Source: Halanaerobium saccharolyticum (GTDB lineage Bacteria; Bacillota; Halanaerobiia; Halanaerobiales; Halanaerobiaceae). Taken from it: a stretch of 64,000 bases of DNA. The translations under genes and the position numbers were made by a program. The stretch spans positions 1 through 64,000 of the forward strand of contig NZ_QLME01000012.1 in the NCBI RefSeq assembly GCF_003259895.1, in the 5' to 3' direction. Positions 51,860-61,416 of the stretch are shown here, piece after piece. Below the pieces are notes generated by a model. That model saw only the letters and a program-made list of their open reading frames with translations, was not told the DNA's origin and searched no databases. Each line of letters begins with the position of its first letter. Positions within the stretch are counted from its first letter, which is position 1.

Positions 51860-53566
51860 ATGAAAAAAAATATAAGTTTAGTTTTATTAATTTTTATTAT
51901 ATTATCTTTCTCGTTTATAGCAAAAGCAAATAATTTTCAGCAAAAATTTAATTTTTATAAATTTTTGGACTCTGGAGGTGAATATTTAATGGAATATAAG
52001 TTAGAAAATATGTCCTTAGAAGAAAAAGTGGGTCAGTTATTTCAGATTGGCTTTTCGACTTCAGCAGTTAGTGATCAGGTGAGAGATATGATAGAAAATT
52101 ATCATGTTGGTGGAGTGATATATTTCAGCAGGAACATAGAAAATCCTGCCCAGACTGCAGAGCTATCAAATAAACTGCAGCAGCTGGCTGTAAATTCAGG
52201 ATCTGAAATTCCTTTGTTTATTTCTGCCGATCAGGAAGGTGGAACAGTTACCAGATTAAATGGTGCAACTCATTTTCCAGGGAATATGGCCCTGGGAGCA
52301 GCCAATGATCAGAATTTAACTGAGGATGTGGCTAAATTTACTGCAGTAGAACTTAGAAATTTAGGTATAAATGTTAATCTGGCTCCAGTACTTGATGTTA
52401 ACAATAATCCTGAAAACCCGGTAATTGGAGTTCGTTCATTTGGGGAAGATCCTGAGCTAGTAGCAGAATTAGGAGCAGCCTACATAAAAGGTCTGCAGTC
52501 AAAAGGAGTTATTGCTACCGCTAAACATTTTCCGGGACATGGAGATACAGATACAGATTCCCACCTTGATTTGCCAATTATAAAACATCAGCGTTCAAGA
52601 TTGGATAGAGTAGAATTATATCCATTTAAAAAGGCAATTGAGGCTGGAGTAGACAGTATAATGACTGCTCATGTATATTTTCCGGCTATCGAAAATAACC
52701 AGGGTATCCCTGCTACACTTTCAAAATCGGTATTAACCGGTCTATTAAGAAATGAGCTAAACTTTGAGGGCTTAATAATTACTGATTGTATGGAAATGGA
52801 TGCAATAGTTAAAACATTTGGTACAGTAGAAGGAGCAGTCAAAACAATTGAAGCAGGTAGTGATACAGTTTTAGTTTCACACAGCTATCAGCGGCAAAAA
52901 AATGCAATTGAGGCTGTAATAGAGGCTGTAAAATCGGGTAGGATTAGCGAAAAAAGAATTGATGCTTCTGTAAAAAGAATATTAACACTTAAAGGGAAAA
53001 TAATTAACCTGGAGCAGATTGATCAAGCCAATCCGGATCAAATTGATTTTAAAAAACACCAGAAGACAGCTCAGAAGCTTGCAGAAAAAGCACTGACTTT
53101 AGTCAAGGATGAAGGTGTTTTTCCTATAAAGAATATTGAGCAAAAGAAGGTCAGTGTAATTGATTTTAAGATGGAAAGAGTTTCTCTGACAGAAGATGAA
53201 GGCAAAAAAAGCAATCTATTTGTTGACTATTTGAGTCAGGAAATTAACAAATTTGAGTATATTAGACTGCAGAATATGACTTTAAGCACAGCAGCAAAAC
53301 AAAAGTTGGAGGACAGTGATTTAATTATTGTTTGTACCTATAATGCCACTGCAAATAGATATCAAGCAGAACTGGCAGAAAAATTGGCTGAAAACAATAA
53401 AGTTCTAGTACTTGCACTTCGTAATCCGTATGACTATCAATTTATAGAGAAAACTCAAGCTTTTATAACAACTTACGATCACAGCCCGGCCAATCAGAGA
53501 GCAGCTGCGGATTTTATTTTAGGAAAAATAGAGGCTGAAGGAAAACTGCCAGTTAATTTTAATTGA
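51860..53566 (+). CDS. nagZ: beta-N-acetylglucosaminidase, glycoside hydrolase family 3 (NagZ-like), exported
   Basis: Would remove GlcNAc from peptidoglycan fragments. A signal peptide spans residues 1-23 (ending AKA-N). The GH3 barrel has the NagZ loop KHFPGHGDTDTDSH (222-235), whose Asp/His dyad supplies the general acid/base, and the probable nucleophile Asp309 in LIITDCMEMDAI. A second alpha/beta domain (about 395-568) is present as in Bacillus NagZ. A second strong ribosome binding site, GGAGGTGA at 51974-51981, lies seven bases before an in-frame ATG (51989, Met44). A 525-residue cytoplasmic form without the signal peptide is therefore possible. It is last in the MurNAc operon. Confidence 0.92.
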   Translation: MKKNISLVLLIFIILSFSFIAKANNFQQKFNFYKFLDSGGEYLMEYKLENMSLEEKVGQLFQIGFSTSAVSDQVRDMIENYHVGGVIYFSRNIENPAQTAELSNKLQQLAVNSGSEIPLFISADQEGGTVTRLNGATHFPGNMALGAANDQNLTEDVAKFTAVELRNLGINVNLAPVLDVNNNPENPVIGVRSFGEDPELVAELGAAYIKGLQSKGVIATAKHFPGHGDTDTDSHLDLPIIKHQRSRLDRVELYPFKKAIEAGVDSIMTAHVYFPAIENNQGIPATLSKSVLTGLLRNELNFEGLIITDCMEMDAIVKTFGTVEGAVKTIEAGSDTVLVSHSYQRQKNAIEAVIEAVKSGRISEKRIDASVKRILTLKGKIINLEQIDQANPDQIDFKKHQKTAQKLAEKALTLVKDEGVFPIKNIEQKKVSVIDFKMERVSLTEDEGKKSNLFVDYLSQEINKFEYIRLQNMTLSTAAKQKLEDSDLIIVCTYNATANRYQAELAEKLAENNKVLVLALRNPYDYQFIEKTQAFITTYDHSPANQRAAADFILGKIEAEGKLPVNFN

Positions 53567-53574
53567 ATCTTTTC

Positions 53575-53603
53575 TTGACAGAATTACTTATCTATGTTAA
53601 AGT
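53575..53603 (+). promoter_or_regulatory. sigma-A promoter of the methionine operon
   Basis: TTGACA (53575-53580), 17 bases, TAAAGT (53598-53603), just before the riboswitch. Confidence 0.75.
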
Positions 53604-53620
53604 TATAAAAAACAATAAAA

Positions 53621-53721
53621 CTTATCTAGAGAGGTGGAGGGACTGGCCCTTTGAAACCCGGCAACCAGCAGTTAGTTACTGCCCGGTGCTAATTCCAGCA
53701 GGAAAATTCCTGAAAGATAAG
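53621..53721 (+). ncRNA. SAM-I (S-box) riboswitch aptamer
   Basis: Outer P1 helix CTTATC (53621-53626) with GATAAG (53716-53721). Conserved S-box blocks follow in order: AGAGGTGGAGGGACTGGCCC, GAAACCCGGCAACC and CGGTGCTAATTCC, then the P4 stem. SAM binding should hold P1 and let the downstream terminator form. It precedes metY and metA, as expected. Confidence 0.96.
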
Positions 53722-53735
53722 GAGTTAATTTATTA

Positions 53736-53767
53736 CCCACTCCTACTTTTAGGAAGTGGGATTTTTT
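53736..53767 (+). terminator. riboswitch-controlled terminator
   Basis: CCCACTCCTA pairs with TAGGAAGTGGG (one bulged A), followed by six T. AAGGAGT at 53719-53725, in the 3' P1 strand and after it, can pair with ACTCCT as an antiterminator when SAM is absent. Confidence 0.92.
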
Positions 53768-53887
53768 GATTTAAGAGCAGGACATTTTATTTTTAAAATG
53801 AGTAGTACAGGTAGTAGTAATTAGTAGGTTGATCATCTAGTTTTATTGTTTTTAATTTGAGAAGAGAATATTAGAGGAGGAAATTAA

Positions 53888-55165
<1,278 letters not shown>

Positions 55166-55300
55166 GAAAATTTTTTTGAGATAAATACTTAATAAAAGAA
55201 GGAGAAAGTTTCTGATTTTAATATTTTTTTAAAAGAAGCTTTTTCCCTAAACAAAAATTATAAATTTTATTAGATTTTAAGAAGCCAGGAGTGAGAAAAG

Positions 55301-56218
55301 ATGCCAATTAAAATACAGGACGAATTACCAGCAGTAGAAACCCTTGAAAATGAAAATATATTTGTAATGAAAGAATCACGAGCAACCCATCAGGATATAC
55401 GTTCGTTAAAGATCTTAATCTTAAATTTAATGCCCACCAAAATCAAAACAGAAACTCAGATTTTACGTTTAATTGGTAATTCCCCACTGCAGGTTGATGT
55501 TGATCTGATGCATCCGGAGAGTCATAATTCTAAAAATACTTCCGAGGAACATCTGATAAAGTTTTATAATACTTTTGAAGAGATTAAAGATAATAATTAT
55601 GATGGTATGATAATCACCGGTGCTCCGGTTGAAACCTTGGATTTTGAAGAAGTAGATTACTGGGAAGAACTGCAGAAGATTATGGACTGGAGTCTGCATC
55701 ATGTTTTTTCTACCCTTCATATATGCTGGGGAAGTCAGGCAGGTCTTTATCATCATTATGGGATTCCAAAATATCCTTTAGCTGAAAAAATGTTTGGAGT
55801 TTTCCTTCATTATAAGACTAAAAAACATGTTAAATTAATGCGTGGTTTTGATGACTTATTCTATGTTCCCCAATCACGGCATACAGAAATCAGAAGAGAA
55901 GATATTACAGAGATTGAAGAGCTGGAAGTTCTTTCGGAATCAGAAGAATCGGGTATTTATCTTGTAGCCAGCAAAAATGGTCGTCAGGTTTTTGCAACCG
56001 GCCACTCGGAGTATGATCGAGAAAGTCTGGAGGAAGAATACTTAAGAGATATTAATAAAGGAATGAAGATTGAGCCTCCTCAAAATTATTATAAAGATGA
56101 TGATCCTGACAAGGAAATTATTATGCGCTGGCGTAGTCATGCCAATCTATTGTTTGTTAACTGGTTGAACTATTATGTCTATCAGGAAACTCCATTTGAC
56201 TTAAGTAAACTAAAATAA
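55301..56218 (+). CDS. metA: homoserine O-acetyltransferase, MetA type
   Basis: Activates homoserine for methionine synthesis. It is MetA-fold throughout: [25 protein letters not shown], the catalytic Cys142 in [16 protein letters not shown], and SQSRHTEI-like VPQSRHTEI. Residue 111 is Glu ([12 protein letters not shown]), which in characterised MetA enzymes goes with acetyl-CoA use; succinyl-specific E. coli MetA has Gly there. Acetyl-homoserine is also what the adjacent MetY uses. The length (305) is normal. It follows metY by 135 bases without a clear terminator and is under the same riboswitch. Confidence 0.94.
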   Translation: MPIKIQDELPAVETLENENIFVMKESRATHQDIRSLKILILNLMPTKIKTETQILRLIGNSPLQVDVDLMHPESHNSKNTSEEHLIKFYNTFEEIKDNNYDGMIITGAPVETLDFEEVDYWEELQKIMDWSLHHVFSTLHICWGSQAGLYHHYGIPKYPLAEKMFGVFLHYKTKKHVKLMRGFDDLFYVPQSRHTEIRREDITEIEELEVLSESEESGIYLVASKNGRQVFATGHSEYDRESLEEEYLRDINKGMKIEPPQNYYKDDDPDKEIIMRWRSHANLLFVNWLNYYVYQETPFDLSKLK

Positions 56219-56241
56219 AAATTAAATAAAAAAGATAAAAT

Positions 56242-56275
56242 AAAAACCCTTCAGTTTTTTTCTGAAGGGTTTTTA
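56242..56275. terminator. bidirectional intrinsic terminator
   Basis: AAAAACCCTTCAG pairs with CTGAAGGGTTTTT around a T loop. It ends metA on the plus strand and abuts the stop of the minus-strand lacI-family gene. Confidence 0.9.
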
Positions 56276-56279
56276 CAAT

Positions 56280-57299
56280 TTAAGAAGATTTAATTTTTTT
56301 AACTGATTCTCTTTCAATTAATTCAGTGGTGATTACTGATTTAGTAGATTTTTTTTCTGGATTCTGGATCCTGTCAAATAATTTACGGGCTGCTTCCTGG
56401 CCCATTCCTTCTTTGTCAATGGAGATTGTTGTAATTTTGGGAGTAGTAAAAGCAGTTAATTCAATATTATCAAACCCTATAATTGAAATGTCAGCAGGAA
56501 CCTTAACTCCATATTTATTAAAAGTCTGGAGTAAGCCAATGGCGGTAGCATCATTGGCAGCAAAAATTGCAGTGGGCAGCTGTTTTTCTTTTAAAAATTC
56601 TTTTGCCAGTTCTTTTCCCATATCCTGACTGAAATCTTCCTTAATTTTAATAAAATTCTCCTGGATTTCCAAATCGCTTTCCAGCATCTCCATTTTATAA
56701 GCTCGGTAACGTTCTTCAAAACTGGGATGGCTGTTGGGACCACCAGCATAGGCAATTTTATGATGCCCCATTCTAATTAAATAATCTACTGCCTGCATAG
56801 CCCCATTAAAATTATCAGAAACAATAGAATCCATAATTGGAGATCGCAGATAATTATCTACAAGTACTGTAGGAAATTTTAGTTCTTCAATCGCTCTGAT
56901 CATATTTTTATTAATGTCAGCCCCAGCAAGAATCAGACCATCAACTTTATTTTGACTGATTATTGAAGGGACTTTTTTGCTCTGTAACGCATCTAATTTA
57001 ATAGTCGAAAAAAGGAGATTATAATCATAATTTTCTACTTCAATTTCGACACCAGCTATAACTCTTGTATAAAAAGGGTTATTAAAAATAGGAATATGTC
57101 TGCGGCTCATAATGAATGCAATATTATGGGTTTTTAAACCTGCCTGAGAACGAAAAGAAAAATAACCCATTTCCTTAGCAATATTTAGTACTTTTTGTCT
57201 GGTAACAGGAGAGACTCCCCCTTTATCATTTAAAGATTTAGAGACTGTAGAGATTGAAACATCTGCTTTTTCTGCTATGTCTTTAATTGTCACATTCAT
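56280..57299 (-). CDS. LacI family transcriptional regulator
   Basis: A 339-residue repressor: headpiece TIKDIAEKADVSISTVSKSLN (residues 4-24), hinge region, and an effector domain with NIAFIMSRRHIPIFNNPFYTRVI, VDNYLRSPIMDSIVSDNF, IFAANDATAIGLLQ and IIGFDNIELTAF. The headpiece Ser-Thr-Val-Ser differs from the regulator at 38823, so a different operator is expected. It is divergent from the second Opp-type importer and GH1 gene across a 496-base region and is the likely regulator of that operon. It starts at ATG 57297-57299 behind GAAAGGATG. Confidence 0.92.
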   Translation of the reverse strand: MNVTIKDIAEKADVSISTVSKSLNDKGGVSPVTRQKVLNIAKEMGYFSFRSQAGLKTHNIAFIMSRRHIPIFNNPFYTRVIAGVEIEVENYDYNLLFSTIKLDALQSKKVPSIISQNKVDGLILAGADINKNMIRAIEELKFPTVLVDNYLRSPIMDSIVSDNFNGAMQAVDYLIRMGHHKIAYAGGPNSHPSFEERYRAYKMEMLESDLEIQENFIKIKEDFSQDMGKELAKEFLKEKQLPTAIFAANDATAIGLLQTFNKYGVKVPADISIIGFDNIELTAFTTPKITTISIDKEGMGQEAARKLFDRIQNPEKKSTKSVITTELIERESVKKIKSS

Positions 57300-57343
57300 T
57301 TAAAAGCATCCTTTCTTCAAAAAGATTAAGATTATTATAGAAA

Positions 57344-57360
57344 TTGAAATAAATTTTCAA
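57344..57360. promoter_or_regulatory. 17-bp inverted repeat near the lacI-family gene
   Basis: TTGAAATAAATTTTCAA, perfect 6-bp arms with a 5-base centre, inside the minus-strand promoter. It could be an autoregulatory operator, although its centre lacks the usual CG. Confidence 0.45.
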
Positions 57361-57434
57361 AAGTAATGAAAACTTTTTTCTTAGTATATCATATCATAAA
57401 AAACAAATAAAATTAAATTATTTTTAAAAATTGT

Positions 57435-57463
57435 TTGAAAATATGAAAAAACAATGCTATAAT
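57435..57463 (+). promoter_or_regulatory. sigma-A promoter 1 of the second opp operon
   Basis: TTGAAA (57435-57440), 17 bases, TATAAT (57458-57463). Confidence 0.75.
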
Positions 57464-57476
57464 TAAAGAAAGTTAT

Positions 57477-57491
57477 TTCGCAATTAACGAA
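57477..57491 (+). promoter_or_regulatory. inverted repeat TTCG-N7-CGAA after promoter 1
   Basis: TTCGCAATTAACGAA lies at about +8 to +22 relative to promoter 1, where a bound repressor would block transcription. It is a candidate site for the divergent LacI-family protein. Confidence 0.45.
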
Positions 57492-57561
57492 AATATTTTT
57501 AAAATAATGATAAAAAAATTTATGAACCTTGAAAAAATAATAAAAAAATCAAAAATACTGC

Positions 57562-57590
57562 TTGAATTGTCTGCAAATTTGCGCTATAAT
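57562..57590 (+). promoter_or_regulatory. sigma-A promoter 2 of the second opp operon
   Basis: TTGAAT (57562-57567), 17 bases, TATAAT (57585-57590). The spacer contains the palindrome GCAAATTTGC (57573-57582). Confidence 0.7.
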
Positions 57591-57795
57591 TAAGTCAAGA
57601 AATCGTTTTAGTAAATTTTAGCGCAGTTTTCACTGGATTGCTGGTATTTCTCTAGCATTAAATTGATTTAATTTAATGAAGATTCATAAAACAGCTAAAA
57701 TTTTGCTCACTCTTACTTTTTATAAGTTAATAATCCCTTAAGATAAAAGAGAGTGACATTTTGCATCACAAAATAATTTAAAGGGGTGTTTATTA

Positions 57796-59475
57796 ATGAT
57801 TAATTTTGGTAAGAAAGTTTTGATTTTAACTCTGGCTTTTCTATTTCTAGTTGGAGGAATGTCTTTAGCTCAGGATCTTCCCAGAGAAGAGACATTAGTA
57901 GTTTCCGGAGCAATGTGGGGCCCTCCATCAACCTGGAATATTTTAATTCCTAATCCTACACCTGGAACCGGTGGCCTAGTTTATGAAACAATGTTTTCTT
58001 ATAATCCGCTGGAAAATGAATATGAGCCATGGTTAGCAGAAAGTGGAGAATGGGTTTCTGACAACGAATACGTTCTTAATGTAAGAGAAGGTATTAACTG
58101 GACTGATGGTGAAGAGTTTAATGCAGAAGATGTTGTCTTTACTTATCAATTAGCTAAAGATAATGAAATTCCATATTCACCAATCTGGGACTGGATGGAA
58201 TCTGTAGAAGCAGAAGATAATTTTACAGTAAGATTTACATTCAGTGAGCCACATTATGCAGAATGGGATGCTGAGTTATATCAGCGCTATATTATCCCTG
58301 AGCACATCTGGAGTGAAATTCCATCTGATGAGTTAATTACCAGAACAATGAATGATCCTGTTGGTACAGGACCATATACTCACAGACAGGCTGCACAGGA
58401 TAGAATGGTCTGGGAAAGAAATGATGACTGGTGGGGTAATGATGTTTTTGGCCAGCCTAAGCCAAAATATCTTGTTGACTTAGTAAATCAGAGCAACAAT
58501 GTTGTGATGGGTATGTTAATGAAAGGTGAGCTGGACTTAAGCAACAACTTTTTACCCGGTATTCAGCGAATCAAAGATCAGTTTGGTTTAGTAACCTGGT
58601 ATGAAGAAGAGCCTTATATGCTTTCCTGGAATACAGCTGTAATGTATATGAATACTTTAAGAGAGCCAATGGGTGATACTCAGTTTAGAAGAGCAATGGC
58701 TTTTATGGTTAATCAGGATACTATAGTAGATCGTGTTTATGGTGGACTGGTACAATCAGCTAACCCTACAGGACTATTTGGAGAAGGCTGGCAGGCTTAT
58801 TTAGACGAAGAAATAGTAGAAGAGTCTGGTTTTGAATATAACCCAACTAAAGCTAAAGCATTATTAAATGATGCAGGCTATGTAGATGCCAATGATGATG
58901 GTTGGAGAGAAATGCCTAATGGAGATCCTTTAGAATTAGAAATTATGGTTCCAAGTGGCTGGACAGATTGGATGGAATCTGTTAGAGTAATTGCCTCAAA
59001 TGCTGAAGAAATCGGAGTTAATATTGCTCCTTCATTCCCAGATTCTTCATTATTTGACAATAAGCGTTTTAATAGTGACTTTGATCTGATGATCGGTAAC
59101 TTCCAGACAACATTATCATCAACTCCTTTTGATTACTGGTTTGGAGTTGCAAATAGAAGTATCCATGGAGAAACAATTAGTAATGGTAACTGGGGAGCTT
59201 ATGACAACCCAGAATTATTTGAAAAAATTGATGAGTTTAACATGACTAATGATGAAGCAAGAAAACAGGAACTTGCTTCTGATATTCAGGAAACTCTATT
59301 ACAGGATATGCCAAGTGTTCCTTTATGGCATAATGGTCTCTGGGCTCAGGCTACAACTGAGTACTGGACAAATTGGCCAGATGAAGACAACCCATATGGT
59401 GTACCAGTATCCTGGGGTAATGCTTATCAGTTAGGTATGATCGACACCCTGATTGGTATCGAGCCAGTTGAGTAG
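57796..59475 (+). CDS. extracellular solute-binding protein, family 5 (oligosaccharide-type)
   Basis: Exported receptor of the second Opp-type importer. A signal peptide covers residues 1 to about 25 (ending MSLAQ). The family 5 core shows the GINWTDGEEFNAEDVVFTYQL motif, MNDPVGTGPYTH, and FRRAMAFMVNQDTIVDRVYGGL. The protein is rich in Trp and acidic residues, as in family 5 proteins that bind cello- or other oligosaccharides in Thermotoga. The GH1 gene at the end of the operon suggests a beta-glucoside. The length is 559. ATG 57796 follows AAAGGGGTG. Confidence 0.9.
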   Translation: MINFGKKVLILTLAFLFLVGGMSLAQDLPREETLVVSGAMWGPPSTWNILIPNPTPGTGGLVYETMFSYNPLENEYEPWLAESGEWVSDNEYVLNVREGINWTDGEEFNAEDVVFTYQLAKDNEIPYSPIWDWMESVEAEDNFTVRFTFSEPHYAEWDAELYQRYIIPEHIWSEIPSDELITRTMNDPVGTGPYTHRQAAQDRMVWERNDDWWGNDVFGQPKPKYLVDLVNQSNNVVMGMLMKGELDLSNNFLPGIQRIKDQFGLVTWYEEEPYMLSWNTAVMYMNTLREPMGDTQFRRAMAFMVNQDTIVDRVYGGLVQSANPTGLFGEGWQAYLDEEIVEESGFEYNPTKAKALLNDAGYVDANDDGWREMPNGDPLELEIMVPSGWTDWMESVRVIASNAEEIGVNIAPSFPDSSLFDNKRFNSDFDLMIGNFQTTLSSTPFDYWFGVANRSIHGETISNGNWGAYDNPELFEKIDEFNMTNDEARKQELASDIQETLLQDMPSVPLWHNGLWAQATTEYWTNWPDEDNPYGVPVSWGNAYQLGMIDTLIGIEPVE

Positions 59476-59505
59476 AAACAGATATTAGACAGTTAAATAA
59501 TAATA

Positions 59506-59533
59506 AGCAGGTCCGATATTTTATCGGGCCTGT
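59506..59533 (+). terminator. intercistronic hairpin after the binding-protein gene
   Basis: AGCAGGTCCGATA pairs over 13 bp with TATCGGGCCTGTT around a short T loop. No long T tract follows. It is comparable to the hairpins after the other three binding-protein genes. Confidence 0.7.
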
Positions 59534-59556
59534 TATTTAGAAAGGAGCAGTAAAAG

Positions 59557-60546
59557 ATGGGTAAATATTTGAGGAAAAAAATCATTGTTTATATAATCAC
59601 CTTTATCCTGGCAGTTACGATTAACTTTTTTATTCCCAGGCTGATGCCGGGGGACCCAATTCAATCTTTATTATCACGTTTTTCGGGTATGGAGGGTGGA
59701 CGTGAAATTTTAGAAAATCAGTTAACATTATTATTCAACCTTGATCAGCCTTTATGGCAGCAGTATGCAAACTTCTGGAAATCAGTTTTTACTCTCGATT
59801 TTGGTATTTCAATTATCCAATTTCCAACTCCAGTATTAGATATTATTAAACGTGCAATTGTATATGATCTTTCTGTATTGTTACCCGCAATTATATTAAG
59901 CTGGATAGTTGGTAATAAGCTGGGTGCATTTTCGGGTACTGATAAAAGAGTGGACAAATCAACAATGCCCTTTTTCTATTTTTTAGCTTCCTCACCTTAT
60001 TTCTGGATGGCTGGATTGGTTGCCTTTTTCTTTGGGGTTGTAATCGGCTGGTTTCCGATCAGTGGAGCTTATGGATCAACTGCAACCCCGGGTTTAAACT
60101 GGAGTTTTATTAAGGACTTTTTACATCACTGGTTCCTGCCGTTTTTTACAATGTTTTTAGTTCAGCTTGGCGGCTGGGCAATCGGTATGCGGAATATGAT
60201 TATGTATGAGAAGAGTTCAAATTATTCAAAATACATGGAAACCCTTGGTTCTTCCAAAAAATTAATCCGTAAATATGGATTTAGAAATGGTGTTCTACCT
60301 CAGGTGACAGGTCTTGCTCTTAGATTGGGTAGAATTGTTGGTGGAGCAATTACAGTTCAGGTGGTATTTAACTATCCGGGACTGGGAAGAATGCTGCTTG
60401 ATGCAGTCCAGAATCAGGATTATTTTTTAATGCAGGGAATCTTTTTGACAATTGTAACAATGGTTTTAATAGCAAACTTTACTGTAGATATAATCTATAT
60501 GTTTATTGATCCAAGAGTAAGACTGTCATTTACTGAGGAGGTGTAA
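59557..60546 (+). CDS. ABC transporter permease, DppB/OppB family
   Basis: A 329-residue membrane subunit with about six helices. Family features: N-terminal KKIIVYIITFILAVTINFFIPRLMPGDPI, an ATPase-coupling segment METLGSSKKLIRKYGFRNG, and the C-terminal FIDPRVRLS. ATG 59557 follows GAAAGGAGC. It is the second gene of the operon, three bases before the next permease. Confidence 0.92.
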   Translation: MGKYLRKKIIVYIITFILAVTINFFIPRLMPGDPIQSLLSRFSGMEGGREILENQLTLLFNLDQPLWQQYANFWKSVFTLDFGISIIQFPTPVLDIIKRAIVYDLSVLLPAIILSWIVGNKLGAFSGTDKRVDKSTMPFFYFLASSPYFWMAGLVAFFFGVVIGWFPISGAYGSTATPGLNWSFIKDFLHHWFLPFFTMFLVQLGGWAIGMRNMIMYEKSSNYSKYMETLGSSKKLIRKYGFRNGVLPQVTGLALRLGRIVGGAITVQVVFNYPGLGRMLLDAVQNQDYFLMQGIFLTIVTMVLIANFTVDIIYMFIDPRVRLSFTEEV

Positions 60547-60549
60547 GCT

Positions 60550-61413
60550 GTGTTTAAAGATTTTTGGTCAAAACATGAAAATATATATTATGCATTAACA
60601 AATAAAAAAGTAATATTTGGTTTAACTATTGTGGCTTTAGTGTTTATGCTGGCAGCTTTTGGACCGATGCTGACTCCTTATGAATATGGAGAATATGCAG
60701 GGGAAGGATATCTGCCGCCATCAGGTGATCACTTTTTTGGAACCACAATTGATGGAAGAGATGTATTTACCAGAACTGTTTATGGTCTGCGTTCAACTCT
60801 TTTGGTTGGAGCAATTGCCGGAACAGTGGCAACTTTAGTAGGCTGTATTATTGGATTTTTAGCAGGTTACTATGGAGGATCAATTTTTGATGAACTTTTA
60901 ATGATGTTAACCAATATTTTTGTTGTTATTCCCCAGCTGGCTCTGCTGATTGTAATTGCAGCTTTTCTGGAAGTTAGAGGGGTAATAATTATGGCTTTCA
61001 TTGTTTCCTTAACCGCCTGGCCCTGGACAGCAAGAGCTGTTAGATCACAGACACTTTCTTTAAAAAATCAGGAGTATGTATCTTTATCAAGGATTTCTGC
61101 TTTAAGTGTTGGCAGGATTTTAAGAGAAGATATTGCTTCCAATATGTTTTCCTATGTATTTATGGTTTTTATTCAGCAGTTCAACGGAACAATGCTGGCA
61201 ACCGTACAGCTTGAATTTTTAGGTCTGGGTCCAACAAAAGGAATTTCTCTGGGACTTGTAATGCAGAATGCTGTTAACTGGAATGGAATCCAACTTGGTA
61301 TGTGGTGGTGGGCAATAATCCCTGGTTTAATTTTAACAATTTTAATTACTGCACTTTATTTTGTCAACACCGGATTAGATGCAGCCTTTAACCCACGTTT
61401 GAGGGAGATGTAA
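60550..61413 (+). CDS. ABC transporter permease, DppC/OppC family
   Basis: A 287-residue membrane subunit. It shows the OppC hallmarks: DHFFGTTIDGRDVFTRTVYG, the coupling loop SLKNQEYVSLSRISALSVGRIL, and a FNPRLRE end (usually DPR). It lacks the large helix-1 insertion of the OppC protein at 5822. It starts with GTG 60550 behind GAGGAGGTG, which overlaps the end of the previous gene. Confidence 0.92.
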   Translation: MFKDFWSKHENIYYALTNKKVIFGLTIVALVFMLAAFGPMLTPYEYGEYAGEGYLPPSGDHFFGTTIDGRDVFTRTVYGLRSTLLVGAIAGTVATLVGCIIGFLAGYYGGSIFDELLMMLTNIFVVIPQLALLIVIAAFLEVRGVIIMAFIVSLTAWPWTARAVRSQTLSLKNQEYVSLSRISALSVGRILREDIASNMFSYVFMVFIQQFNGTMLATVQLEFLGLGPTKGISLGLVMQNAVNWNGIQLGMWWWAIIPGLILTILITALYFVNTGLDAAFNPRLREM

Positions 61414-61416
61414 GTG

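Larger units (their letters stand above)
57300..57795. promoter_or_regulatory. long divergent control region
   Basis: No gene. From left to right it holds a minus-strand promoter for the lacI-family gene (TTTTGA, 17 bases, TATAAT), two dyads listed separately, two plus-strand sigma-A promoters and a leader of about 190 bases. The leader has a perfect 9-bp dyad CATTAAATT/AATTTAATG at 57656-57678 and a long-range pair TCACTCT/AGAGTGA near 57710-57760. Confidence 0.6.

Noticed and set aside
53563-53769. 68-codon open frame after nagZ
   Set aside because: It runs through the SAM riboswitch and its terminator and has no ribosome binding site; the RNA explains the sequence.
56326-56628. 100-codon plus-strand frame inside the lacI-family gene
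   Set aside because: It is antisense to a clearly conserved LacI effector domain.
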